This document shows positions 52,316 to 60,896 of a stretch of DNA of 64,000 nt, piece by piece; positions within the stretch are counted from its first letter, which is position 1, and each line of letters begins with the position of its first letter. A program made the position numbers and the translations under genes. Below the pieces are notes generated by a model. The model was not told the DNA's origin. It did no database searches and saw only the letters and a program-made list of their open reading frames with translations. Source of the stretch: Plut-88900 sp965116945 (GTDB lineage Bacteria; Chloroflexota; Dehalococcoidia; Plut-88900); assembly GCA_965116945.1 (NCBI GenBank), contig OZ220734.1:2108001-2172000 (forward strand). The letters run 5' to 3'.

Positions 52316-53578
52316 GTGGCCCCAACCCCGCCGTCCAAAGATCCCGGCCCTCTCTCGGGCGTGAGAGTCCTCGACTTCACCCGCGCCCTCGCCGGTCCCT
52401 TTTGCACCCGACTCCTTTGCGACCTCGGCGCTGAGGTCATTAAGATCGAGCCCCCTCCTGGCGACCAGTCCCGGGACTTCATGTACGTCACAGAGGAAGG
52501 TATCAGCGGATATTTCATGCAGCACAACGTCGGTAAGAAAGGTCTCTGCCTCGACCTCCGGCTGCCTTCCGGCAAGGCTCTCGCTAGGGATCTCGCCAAT
52601 CTCTGTGACGTAGTCGTAGAAAACTACAGGCCAGGTGTTATGGCACGCCTTGGCTTGGACTATCCCACCCTCATCGAAACCAACCCCGGCATTATCATGT
52701 GCTCCATTACCGGTTACGGACAAACCGGGAGTTATGTCCACCGCCCCGCCGCCGATCACACCGCCCAGGCCATGAGCGGAGTGGCCCACCTCAACGGAGG
52801 TGCTGATGGCCATCCCCGGTTAGTTGGCACCGCAGTCGGTGATACAGTCGGAGGCGCCCATGCCTTCGGTGCCATCTGCGCCGCACTCTATCGTAGATCA
52901 GTTACCGGCATGGGTGAGCACATAGACCTTTCCCTCGTCGATTCCCTAATCTGGCAAAATGAATGGGCCTTCGAATATCTCCTCTTGAGCGGCGGAGCGG
53001 AACTGCCGAAGAAAAGCCGACCTGTCGTCAACGTCCACGGCATCTACAAGGCCCAGGACGGATACGTCACCCTAGCAGCAGTTACGCAAGAAGGGTGGGA
53101 AAACTTGACTAGGCTCATGGGTAAGCCAGAGCTCGCCTCCGACCCCCGATTCCTCACCCCCCGAGACCGAGAGATGCGCTGGAGAGAAGTAGATTCCCTC
53201 ATTGAGGAATGGGTCCTCACCTTCCCCTCAGCTAAGGATGCTGTCCGGTCCTTTACCGATGCGGGAGACGTAGTCGGCAGCGAAGTCCTCTCCGTCCAGG
53301 AAGTCCTCGAAGACCCTAGGACTGAGGAACGCGGTCTCCTGGCAGATGTCGATGACCCGGTACTCGGCCCTGTCCAGGTGCTCAATTCCCCCTTCAAGTT
53401 TTCGGGTTCAAGTTCCGGCGCCCGAGACCACGCACCCCTATTGGGTGAGCACTCCGTTTCCGTACTCCGCAAGCTTCTCGGCTTGTCTCGGGGAAAAGTG
53501 CTGGAATTAGTTGGTGAGGGAGCCGTCATAATGGAAGAACGGGTGATTTCTGGCGCGTTAAGAGAGCTCGAGGTTTAG
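52316..53578 (+). CDS. CaiB/BaiF family CoA-transferase
   Basis: Family III CoA-transferase of 420 residues, which moves CoA between organic acids via an Asp-linked anhydride. N-terminal VRVLDFTRALAGPFCTRLLCDLGAEVIKIEPPPGD is characteristic, as are VENYRPGVMARLGLDYPTL and SITGYGQTGSY. The catalytic Asp176 is present in RLVGTAVGDTVGG. The start is GTG at 52316 with AGGA upstream and a TATAAT at 52262-52267 whose -35 partner is poor. The MaoC-like dehydratase gene follows after 20 bases, so CoA activation and hydration of the same acid are likely joined in one operon. Confidence 0.9.
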   Translation: MAPTPPSKDPGPLSGVRVLDFTRALAGPFCTRLLCDLGAEVIKIEPPPGDQSRDFMYVTEEGISGYFMQHNVGKKGLCLDLRLPSGKALARDLANLCDVVVENYRPGVMARLGLDYPTLIETNPGIIMCSITGYGQTGSYVHRPAADHTAQAMSGVAHLNGGADGHPRLVGTAVGDTVGGAHAFGAICAALYRRSVTGMGEHIDLSLVDSLIWQNEWAFEYLLLSGGAELPKKSRPVVNVHGIYKAQDGYVTLAAVTQEGWENLTRLMGKPELASDPRFLTPRDREMRWREVDSLIEEWVLTFPSAKDAVRSFTDAGDVVGSEVLSVQEVLEDPRTEERGLLADVDDPVLGPVQVLNSPFKFSGSSSGARDHAPLLGEHSVSVLRKLLGLSRGKVLELVGEGAVIMEERVISGALRELEV

Positions 53579-53598
53579 CAGCACCGATCGGGGAAGTC

Positions 53599-54816
53599 AT
53601 GGACCAACATGTCTCTTCAAAAGAGGAAGAAAGGGTCATAACAGACGAGATGCTGGCCCTCGCCCGCAGCAGGATCGGCGCTCCACTGAAGGTGCACCGA
53701 CCCTTCAATGAATTCGTGACTACCGACGCCATCCGCCATTTTTCCCAGGGCACGGGCGACGACAATCCTCTCTACTGTGACCGCAGCTATGGCCCCGACA
53801 CCCGCTGGGGTGGCATGATCGCCCCTCCCCTCTTCTACCGCAGCACCGGTAACCCCGAACCCCGAGAATGGACGGATGAGGACCGCATCAACGCCCGCGA
53901 CCCTTTGAGCGGCATCCATTCATGGTACGTCGGTGAGACCATTTACTGGCTTCGACCAATCTACCCCGGTGACACGCTGTCCGCGCGGCGTTTTCGCCAG
54001 GACTTCCAGGAAAAGCGCAGCTCCTTCACTGGTGGCCGGGCACTCATCGAGGTAATCCGTCAGGAGTTCAGGAATCAGCATGGAGATTTAGTAGTCGTGG
54101 CCGACGAAAAAGAGTTCAGGGGTGGCCGGCAAAAGAAGTGGGGCCAGCGTAAGAAGTATGCCCACTACGAAAAGCCAACCTACACCCCCGATGAGATAGA
54201 CCGTCTGGACAACGCCTATGAATCGGAGTCCCGACGTGGCGGTGAACCCCTTTTATGGGAGGACGTCAACATCGGTGAAACTCTCCCATCCCTCGTCAAG
54301 GGTCCTCTCACGATTACAGACATGGTCAATTGGAAGATGGGTAACGGCCTCGCCATGCTCTTCCAGGGTGCCCACCGGCTGGCCTACCAGTGGAGAAAAG
54401 CCCATCCGAAGGCCTACGTACTCAACGCGGACGGCGTCCCGGACATCGCCGAATCCGTTCACTGGGACGAACACATCGCCCGGCTCACCGGCAACCCCTA
54501 CCCTTACGACTTTGGTGAACAGCGCGTGGCATGGCTTGCACACATCGTAACCGACTGGATGGGCGACGACGCCTGGCTCGTCTCCCTGGAAAGCCAGGTG
54601 CGTCGCTTCGTATACATCGGGGACACGGTCTGGATCAGGGGTGAAATCGCAGGCAAAGGATCACGAGACGGGGAACACAGCGTCACTATCAACATCAAGG
54701 CGGAAGATCACCGTGATGAGGTCACCGCCATCGGCGCCGCAACCGTCCTCCTCCCCTCCCGAACCGCCGGCCCTGTGACCCTTCCCCCAAGGCTTGACCT
54801 GGCCTCTGCGGGCTAA
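53599..54816 (+). CDS. MaoC/FAS1-type double-hotdog dehydratase
   Basis: Hydratase/dehydratase-like protein of 405 residues with two hotdog domains. The first (about 20-165) has FNEFVTTDAIRHFSQGTGDDNPLYCD, matching the FAS1-type dehydratase start with an Asp-Asn-Pro-Leu hydratase motif. The second (from about 230) has LTITDMVNWKMGNGLAMLFQGAHRLAYQW and the strand pair GDTVWIRGEIAGKG. Such proteins add water across enoyl-CoA. It follows the CaiB gene by 20 bases. Its stop overlaps the convergent double-CaiB gene by four bases. The exact acyl-CoA is unknown. Confidence 0.85.
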   Translation: MDQHVSSKEEERVITDEMLALARSRIGAPLKVHRPFNEFVTTDAIRHFSQGTGDDNPLYCDRSYGPDTRWGGMIAPPLFYRSTGNPEPREWTDEDRINARDPLSGIHSWYVGETIYWLRPIYPGDTLSARRFRQDFQEKRSSFTGGRALIEVIRQEFRNQHGDLVVVADEKEFRGGRQKKWGQRKKYAHYEKPTYTPDEIDRLDNAYESESRRGGEPLLWEDVNIGETLPSLVKGPLTITDMVNWKMGNGLAMLFQGAHRLAYQWRKAHPKAYVLNADGVPDIAESVHWDEHIARLTGNPYPYDFGEQRVAWLAHIVTDWMGDDAWLVSLESQVRRFVYIGDTVWIRGEIAGKGSRDGEHSVTINIKAEDHRDEVTAIGAATVLLPSRTAGPVTLPPRLDLASAG

Positions 54817-57209
54817 GCCAACACCCCCATTTCTACCAACCTCCTCACCTCGTCCTCTTCCATATCCAGTAATTCCCCAAACACGTAGAGGTTATCTTCC
54901 CCGAATCGATGGCTCCTCTCCACCCGACCGGGAGTCTCCGAGAGCCGCACGTAAGGCCCAGGGTAGTCCACTGGCCCGGTCTCCGGGTCATCAATACGTC
55001 TGAAGAACCCCCGATACCTCAGGTGTGGATCGTTGAACAGTTGCTTCCCGTCCTGGACAACCCCCGCCCCCACCCCGGCCCGCTGTAGTATCCGCACTAC
55101 ATCCTCAGGAGTCTGTTCCCGGGTCCACTCGTTAATTCTGTTGTCCAGCTCATCCTGGTTGGAATGACGCCTTGCCATATCTCCAAACCTCTCGTCTCGA
55201 CACCACGCCGGATTCCCCATCACCCGGCATAGACTCTCCCACTCCTCCTCGGTTCCAACGGCTATTACACACCATTCGTCCTCTCCTCTGCAGCGATACG
55301 CGCCGTGTGGAGCCATCCATCCATGTCTATTCCCCAATGGCTCCCTTACCGACCCATTGACGAAACAGTCCATGTATTCCGGCCCCAGCATCGAGGCCAG
55401 GGCTTCGGTCTGCGCCAGTTCAATCAGCTGCCCCTCGCCCGTTCTATCCCTGTGCCGTAGTGCCGCCATAATGGCCACACCTCCCAAGGCGGCGCTCAGG
55501 TAGTCGGGCGTCCAGACAGGCGGCCCTGCTGGTTCGGGTTCGTCGGGATATGACCACAAGTGATAATGCCCGGTTATGCTCATGGCTATCGATGCCATGC
55601 CAAGGTAGTCTGTGTGAAAACCCGACAGCCCGAATGCCGGGAGCCGGGCCAAGATCACGTCCCTTCGTAGTGCTTTCAATTCCTCATACCCGAATCCCCA
55701 CCCCCCCATCACCCGCGGACTGAAGTTCTCCACAACTACGTCACACAGAGGCACAAGCCGTCGGAGCACATCACGCCCCTCCTTAGTCCCCATATTCACC
55801 GTGACGCTTAGCTTGTTGCGGTTCACGTCGGCGAAAGTTACCTTTTGCTGCAGGGCCACCTTCGGGTCCAACCCCTCCCGCACCCGACCTCTTTGCTGCC
55901 TCGCATCCGACTCCACCTTAATCACCTCTGCGCCATTCTCCCCAAGCAACTGGGTCAATACCGGACCGGCAATTGCAAAGGTGAAGTCCAACACCCGTAC
56001 GCCTTTTAGCGGAGCAATCTTCCTCGAATTACGGGAGCGCCCAACCGAAGGTACAGGCGCTCTTCCCTCACAGCCCGAGTGTGCCAGACTCCCAATGACC
56101 TCCTCGTTGTCCCGTCCCAGCGTCGGCGCAGGTCTGAATATCGCACCCGGGGTCCCGCTCATCCTGAACGGACTCCCGACCTGCCTGCACCTCCCGGTGC
56201 CCTCCCTCTCGACCTCCAGGAACGCCCCTCGCTCCAGAGCATATAGATCACGGGTGAACTCATCCGGCCTGTTAATCGGCCCTATCGGCACCCGACGCTC
56301 CTGGCCCTGCCTGAACAACTCTTCCTTGGTCAGTCCGTTCATGAAGTCAAGAACTTGAGGCTCGACAAAATCCAGGTTCGCATTGCGGACGTGCCTGTTC
56401 TCCCAGATCGGGTCCGTTAGCGGCTCGGGATTTCCCATCCAACCGACCAGGCTTCGCCAGTGCGCCCGAGGGATTATCACAACGTGACAGAACCCGTCCC
56501 TTCCCGGGTAGACTCCTTCCGGCATCCCCCCACCCAGCGGCCCCCGGTTTCCCTCTCTCACCAGCACCGCTTCATTCGCCCCGTAGTTGACAACTACATG
56601 CTGCTGCGAAGCGTTCACTTCTTGGCACGAAACCTCGACCCTCTGTCCCACCCCCCCAAACTCCCGACTCCTCAGCCCCAGCAGCAACCCGTATGCCGCA
56701 AACGCCGACGCAAGATGGTGGGGCTGGTATTCGGGCTCCGCCAATGGTGGCTTATCCGGTGAGCCACACAGGTACATGATTCCGCCCATCGCAGAGACCA
56801 CGATACTCGACGCATTCCACACGCTGTGGGGCCCCTCCATCCCGAAGCCCGTGATTGAAACAACCACCAGCCCCGGATTTGCCGGCATTACAGCTTTGTA
56901 ATCCACCCTTCCGCTAGTTTCTATAATCGCGTCCGCCGTACTTGCCAGTCGAAGGAACTGCCCTTGGCCCTCGGCTGAATCCCGATCAATCACCACACTC
57001 TTCTTGTTTGTGTTGAAGTGGAGGAACCCTAATCCCGACTCGCCTCCTGTTGCGTCGGGCATTAGAGGCGCAACACGCCGTGCCGGGTCACCCGACGGCG
57101 GCTCTACTTTGATAACCTCCGCCCCCAGGTCTGCTAGCAGCCGCCCGCAGAATTGGCCCTCGGCCCCTGCAAGGTCCAGGATGCGTATCCCCGCCAGCGC
57201 CGATTTCAT
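54813..57209 (-). CDS. double CaiB/BaiF CoA-transferase, N-half lacking catalytic Asp
   Basis: Two family III CoA-transferase domains in one chain of 798 residues. Half 1 spans about 1-390 (IRILDLAGAEGQFCGRLLADLGAEVIKVEPPSGDP); half 2 runs from about 405 to the end (VRVLDFTFAIAGPVLTQLLGENGAEVIKVES). In half 2 the catalytic Asp is kept near 567 in WTPDYLSAALGG. In half 1 the aligned position is His164 in YQPHHLASAFAA, so this half is probably inactive. Family III enzymes are normally interlocked dimers, so the fusion could make a pseudo-heterodimer with a single active site. A linker of about 15 residues with GCEGRAPVPSVGRSRNSRK joins the halves. Convergent with the dehydratase gene by a CTAA overlap. 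Confidence 0.85.
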   Translation of the reverse strand: MKSALAGIRILDLAGAEGQFCGRLLADLGAEVIKVEPPSGDPARRVAPLMPDATGGESGLGFLHFNTNKKSVVIDRDSAEGQGQFLRLASTADAIIETSGRVDYKAVMPANPGLVVVSITGFGMEGPHSVWNASSIVVSAMGGIMYLCGSPDKPPLAEPEYQPHHLASAFAAYGLLLGLRSREFGGVGQRVEVSCQEVNASQQHVVVNYGANEAVLVREGNRGPLGGGMPEGVYPGRDGFCHVVIIPRAHWRSLVGWMGNPEPLTDPIWENRHVRNANLDFVEPQVLDFMNGLTKEELFRQGQERRVPIGPINRPDEFTRDLYALERGAFLEVEREGTGRCRQVGSPFRMSGTPGAIFRPAPTLGRDNEEVIGSLAHSGCEGRAPVPSVGRSRNSRKIAPLKGVRVLDFTFAIAGPVLTQLLGENGAEVIKVESDARQQRGRVREGLDPKVALQQKVTFADVNRNKLSVTVNMGTKEGRDVLRRLVPLCDVVVENFSPRVMGGWGFGYEELKALRRDVILARLPAFGLSGFHTDYLGMASIAMSITGHYHLWSYPDEPEPAGPPVWTPDYLSAALGGVAIMAALRHRDRTGEGQLIELAQTEALASMLGPEYMDCFVNGSVREPLGNRHGWMAPHGAYRCRGEDEWCVIAVGTEEEWESLCRVMGNPAWCRDERFGDMARRHSNQDELDNRINEWTREQTPEDVVRILQRAGVGAGVVQDGKQLFNDPHLRYRGFFRRIDDPETGPVDYPGPYVRLSETPGRVERSHRFGEDNLYVFGELLDMEEDEVRRLVEMGVLA

Positions 57210-57245
57210 AACGCCACTACCAACAGGCCCAGACCTCTTTCGACC

Positions 57246-57686
57246 CTAGGCTTTGGTTCTGTATCCACCGGTATGGTAGTCCCACGAAAACAGCTTGGTG
57301 ATCTCTACCCTTATCAGAACGGGTTCAATGGATTCCTTAAGCGATTCCGCATACTTCAATCCCATGTCCGGCCCGAGGTACTTGATGCTTATTCTCTCTA
57401 CATACTCATCAGCCTTGGCCTGCGATTCTTCCACTCTCCCGACCCCCTGAATGGTCACGTGCTTGTATGGATAGTGGTCATCGTCGATTAGAAACACCAA
57501 TTTCGGGTCCTTCGCCAGCGCCGACGCCCTCGGTGCCCGTCTCCCGCAGAAGAAGTACAAATCACCGTCCTCGTACGCATACCAGGTCGCAATCAGGTAG
57601 GGATACCCGTTCGGGCTATTGGAAGCTACCCTCGCTATTCGGGGCTCGTCGAGGTATTGCCTCACTTCCTCTTCAGTCATTTGCAT
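57246..57686 (-). CDS. PPOX-class (split-barrel) flavin/F420-binding protein
   Basis: Split beta-barrel protein of 146 residues of the pyridoxamine-5-phosphate-oxidase fold. Features are RIARVASNSPNGYPYLIATWYAYEDGDLYFFCGRRAPRASAL (strands and the loop that binds the cofactor phosphate) and HVTIQGVGRVEE. This subfamily contains F420-dependent enzymes and FMN or haem binders; the sequence alone does not decide. Given the likely F420-type LLM proteins nearby, an F420H2 role is plausible but inferred. The cyclase gene lies 45 bases upstream on the same strand, so they may be co-transcribed. Confidence 0.8.
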   Translation of the reverse strand: MQMTEEEVRQYLDEPRIARVASNSPNGYPYLIATWYAYEDGDLYFFCGRRAPRASALAKDPKLVFLIDDDHYPYKHVTIQGVGRVEESQAKADEYVERISIKYLGPDMGLKYAESLKESIEPVLIRVEITKLFSWDYHTGGYRTKA

Positions 57687-57731
57687 CGCATTCGCCTTTC
57701 ATTTGACGAAATCTACACCCGCCGGCTCCGG

Positions 57732-58660
57732 CTAGAAAATGGCAAGTGGGTTAACCGGAGACCCCGTGGCATTCCTGAATCTGAGCGGTGCAATGACCAT
57801 CATGAACTCCCATCGATTTCTCTCTGCACACGCCTCCGCAAGGTCTTCCAGGTTGGCATTGTCAATTAACCACAACCCCAGATGGGGCAGCGCAATCGCA
57901 TGGTGCGGCGACCCAATGCCGGGATACCCCGAAGGAAAGACTTCGTTGGATTGATCACCCCCCAGCATCGCAATGTTTCGCTCCTTCCACCACGGTATGC
58001 AGGAGGCGTGTGGTCCGGGCCTCGGATCATCCGACGCCGACAACTCCCCCGCATAGCACCGCGCAAGGTGCCCTGTACGTACGAGACAAACATCCCCGGA
58101 CTCCACCCTTACTCCCTGCGCCCTTTCCGCCGCTTCAAGCTCGCCCGGAAAAATCGGATCGGGGTCAGTCAAATATGGCACGCCGCGCAGCCTCGGGATG
58201 TCCAGCAGTACCCCCCGGGTCACGACTCCCTGCGCTAGGAGCTCTACCGACTCCACCTCCGCGCCCGACTCACTGTTGACCAGGTTCGCCGGAAAGCCGT
58301 TGTACATTTTTCCGCTGGCAAAGATGTGACAAAGGGCATCCACGTGGGTGATGGTGTTTCCGTGGTATGCAATCCCCATAAAGTCCCCCGACTCCTTGGC
58401 CTCGGTCCCAGCTTCCCCTGTCGCAGTCATGTAATGCAGAACCTGTGACATCGTCTCGCCCGGCAGATCCGGGGAAATCGTCCACGAACAGGAAATGGAG
58501 GCCCCCTCATGCACAAGCCGGGCGGCCTGCAACCGCTTCTCTTCTGTCACCAGATTCAATGTCCCCAGTTGGTCTTCGGGCCCCCACCGCCCCCAATTTT
58601 GGAGCAGCTCTCCGCGTATGCCAGGACCTCTTCCTCAGTCGGTAGGTTTCTGGATGTCAT
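57732..58660 (-). CDS. cyclase-family hydrolase (kynurenine-formamidase-like), frameshifted near start
   Basis: Metal-dependent hydrolase or cyclase of about 310 residues. The metal-binding motif appears as YHGNTITHVDALCHIF (the HxGTHxDxxxH pattern) and PHHAIALPHLGLWLIDN lies near the end. The open frame begins only at a TTG at 58559, but the family's conserved N-terminus, NWGRWGPEDQLGTLNLVTEE, is encoded just upstream in the same frame. That frame has no start codon, while an ATG at 58658-58660 with GAGGA upstream opens another frame giving MTSRNLPTEEEVLAYAESCS. Adding one base to the A4 run at 58597-58600 (plus-strand T4) would join them into a complete protein. The mutation may be real or a sequencing error. 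Confidence 0.8.
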
Positions 58661-58771
58661 CTGTTGTCCTCAGTACGTGATTCATTGACGCTGTTGGCGC
58701 GTATCTAACTCCCCAGTAGTCTCTTGGACCAATAGTACGTTATGTAATATAAGTTGCCTCGACTCCCGCCC

Positions 58772-59287
58772 TCAAACTTGCCCTTCGCCCATCTTGATCA
58801 TCTGATCCGGCGTCATCAGCCATTCCAGCCACCCCGACCTCACCCCGTCCGGCCTCGGAATCCTCAACTTGCACAGGGCGCCCTTCTTCAAGCGTATCAT
58901 CCCGTTAGGGTCCCCGGTCACAACCATCGATACAAAGCTGCTCAAGTGAGGCTCGTGGCCCACCACCATCACGTTTGACTTATCAGCCTGTTTGCTTGCC
59001 AGTTCTCCCAGCAGAAGGTAGGGATGCGCCTCGGGCACCAGGGTGTCCGAATACATGAGATCGCAGCCTATTTGAAGCTCCTCAATTACAATATTCGCCG
59101 TTTGCACGGCCCTCACCAGCCTGCTGGAAAGCACTGCATCTACGGATAAGCCCAACACCTTCAGACCCTTGGCCTGAGCACGCAACTTATCGATTCCTCT
59201 CGGGATCAGGGGCCTCAAATCGTCGTCAGGATACTTCTGGTAGTCCCTCTCGTCCGCTACCCCGTGCCTCAGCACATATACGTCCAT
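58772..59287 (-). CDS. sixA: phosphohistidine phosphatase SixA
   Basis: Histidine-phosphatase-superfamily protein of 171 residues. The catalytic RHG is at 7-9 in VYVLRHGVAD, a second active-site segment is SSRLVRAVQTANIV, and the late His is in VVGHEPHLSSFVS. SixA removes phosphate from phosphohistidine in signal proteins. The length is close to that of E. coli SixA (about 160), so this is a single-domain form. It is a monocistronic unit, separated by 112 bases from the cyclase gene. Confidence 0.88.
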   Translation of the reverse strand: MDVYVLRHGVADERDYQKYPDDDLRPLIPRGIDKLRAQAKGLKVLGLSVDAVLSSRLVRAVQTANIVIEELQIGCDLMYSDTLVPEAHPYLLLGELASKQADKSNVMVVGHEPHLSSFVSMVVTGDPNGMIRLKKGALCKLRIPRPDGVRSGWLEWLMTPDQMIKMGEGQV

Positions 59288-59494
59288 CTCGGTTAGGCTC
59301 CCTCCCGAATCTCTAGGCCAGACATCTTCTCGGCGGCACTCGGTATGTTCAGTCTACCATCGGGTTGGCAGGAATATTCTTCGATTCGGCCCTACTACAC
59401 AAATTGCCAGATTCCGGTGCCACCTTTGCTTGCTGAACCCCGTTATGTAATGAGCAGTGTTGAATCTTCGCAGGTAGATTGCTCCAACAGGCCA

Positions 59495-59523
59495 TTGACA
59501 CCCCCAAAAGGCCACCCTATCAT
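59495..59523 (+). promoter_or_regulatory. sigma-70 promoter of the B12 operon
   Basis: TTGACA at 59495-59500 and TATCAT at 59518-59523 are spaced by exactly 17 bases. Transcription would start near 59530, about 23 bases before the riboswitch. Confidence 0.75.
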
Positions 59524-59552
59524 AACCTTCAACACAAAAACTCAAACACTGC

Positions 59553-59714
59553 CCGTTCAGGTGCCCGCCCAGGGAGAATAGGGAAGGCGGTGAGAGACCG
59601 CCACGGTAGCGCCACTGTAAGCGGGGCATTTGACCCGAGACCACTGCCGGGAAACCGGTGGGAAGGACCCGGGCCACGTTCCCAGCCCGCAAGTCAGGAG
59701 ACCTGCCTGAACGG
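59553..59714 (+). promoter_or_regulatory. cobalamin riboswitch aptamer
   Basis: A nine-base P1 stem closes the element: CCGTTCAGG at 59553-59561 against CCTGAACGG at 59706-59714. Inside are GGGAAGGCGGTGAGAGACC, the conserved core GCGCCACTGTAAGCGG near 59610, and the B12-box form AGTCAGGAGACCTGCC at about 59692-59707. It should sense adenosyl- or another cobalamin and repress the operon downstream. Confidence 0.9.
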
Positions 59715-59785
59715 AAGGTGACCACTCTTCGCCTAAGAGAGGGTCCCTCGAGGCCAGGGAAAAACTCCCGACCAGCGCACATCGA

Positions 59786-59818
59786 GACCTCCAGCGGAGA
59801 GCCGCAGGAGGTCTTTTT
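59786..59818 (+). terminator. hairpin hiding the btuC ribosome site, with T-run
   Basis: GACCTCC at about 59786-59792 pairs with GGAGGTC at about 59807-59813 around a GC-rich loop, followed by TTTTT. The 3' arm contains the AGGAGG ribosome site at 59806-59811 of the TTG start at 59817. The hairpin can therefore block translation and may also terminate transcription; it is the likely expression platform of the riboswitch. Confidence 0.7.
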
Positions 59819-60896
59819 GATAGGCGCCATCAGCGCAAGCGCACTGCGCAGCTACCGGCAATCTGGTATTGTCACCCGACTGGTCGCCAGCTCATCCGTA
59901 ATCCTTCTTCTCGTCCTGGCGACCGCGCTGGCCTCCTTGAGCCTGGGCCCCGTCAACATCCCCGCCGACCATGTCGCCTCCATCGTCCTGTCCTACATCG
60001 GCCTGGATTTCACCGACTTCACCCGCACCGAACTCCTCGTAATCGAGCAGATCCGCCTCCCGAGAATCATGGTCGGGGCCCTCGTCGGCATGGCATTGGG
60101 CGTCGCCGGTGCAACCATGCAGGGCCTCTTCCGAAACCCCATGGCCGATCCCGGGATAATAGGAGTCTCGGCTGGAGGAGCTGTGGGGGCGGTTGTCGCA
60201 ATTGCAACTGGATTTGCCGGCCTGTTTTTCCTCGCCCTTCCAGCCTTCGCATTTGTGGGCGCTTTAGTTGCCTCCTTCCTTGTCTATGGGATTGCTGCGG
60301 TCGGAGGCCGGTTCTCCATGGCAACCCTGCTCCTTGCTGGCGTGGCCGTTAACGCGTTTCTTGGCGCCATCGTATCCGCGATCATCATCCTCCTTCCCGA
60401 CAACGGAGCACTGAGGGAAATCCTTTTCTGGCTTGCCGGCGGCCTCGACTCCCGTTCCTGGGAGCACGTTCGCATCTCCGCCCCCCTTATACTCGTTGGC
60501 GCCGCTCTTATCACCATCATGGCCCGAGACCTCAACCTCCTCACCCTCGGCGACGATGAGGCCCGCTCCATGGGCATACGCGTTGGCCTCACAAGAATCA
60601 CCCTGCTTGGGGCTGCCGCCCTCGTTACCGGCTCGGCCGTTGCGGTGAGCGGCACCATAGCCTTTGTCGGCCTCGTGACGCCCCACATCCTCCGCCTCGT
60701 CATGGGGCCCGACCACCGTGTCCTGGTACCCATGAGCGCCCTCGGCGGGGCCGCGTTCGTCATCCTCGCCGACACCGTGGCCCGCACCGTCATCCAACCC
60801 GCTGAGCTTCCCGTCAGCATCATCACCGCTTTCGTGGGTGCACCCTTCTTCATCCTTTTGCTGATTAAGAACAAACGACAGGTCTACTCACTATGA
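59817..60896 (+). CDS. btuC: cobalamin ABC transporter permease, FecCD family
   Basis: Integral membrane permease of 359 residues with about ten helices. Family motifs are RLPRIMVGALVGMALGVAGATMQGLFRNPMADPGIIGVSAGGAVGA and the late GTIAFVGLVTPHILRLVMGPDHR. It forms the channel of a vitamin B12 importer; FecCD proteins can also carry haem or siderophore, but the cobalamin riboswitch fixes the role. I chose TTG at 59817: AGGAGG lies five bases ahead, and the open frame upstream is only the riboswitch RNA. Its stop overlaps the next start as ATGA. Confidence 0.9.
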   Translation: MIGAISASALRSYRQSGIVTRLVASSSVILLLVLATALASLSLGPVNIPADHVASIVLSYIGLDFTDFTRTELLVIEQIRLPRIMVGALVGMALGVAGATMQGLFRNPMADPGIIGVSAGGAVGAVVAIATGFAGLFFLALPAFAFVGALVASFLVYGIAAVGGRFSMATLLLAGVAVNAFLGAIVSAIIILLPDNGALREILFWLAGGLDSRSWEHVRISAPLILVGAALITIMARDLNLLTLGDDEARSMGIRVGLTRITLLGAAALVTGSAVAVSGTIAFVGLVTPHILRLVMGPDHRVLVPMSALGGAAFVILADTVARTVIQPAELPVSIITAFVGAPFFILLLIKNKRQVYSL

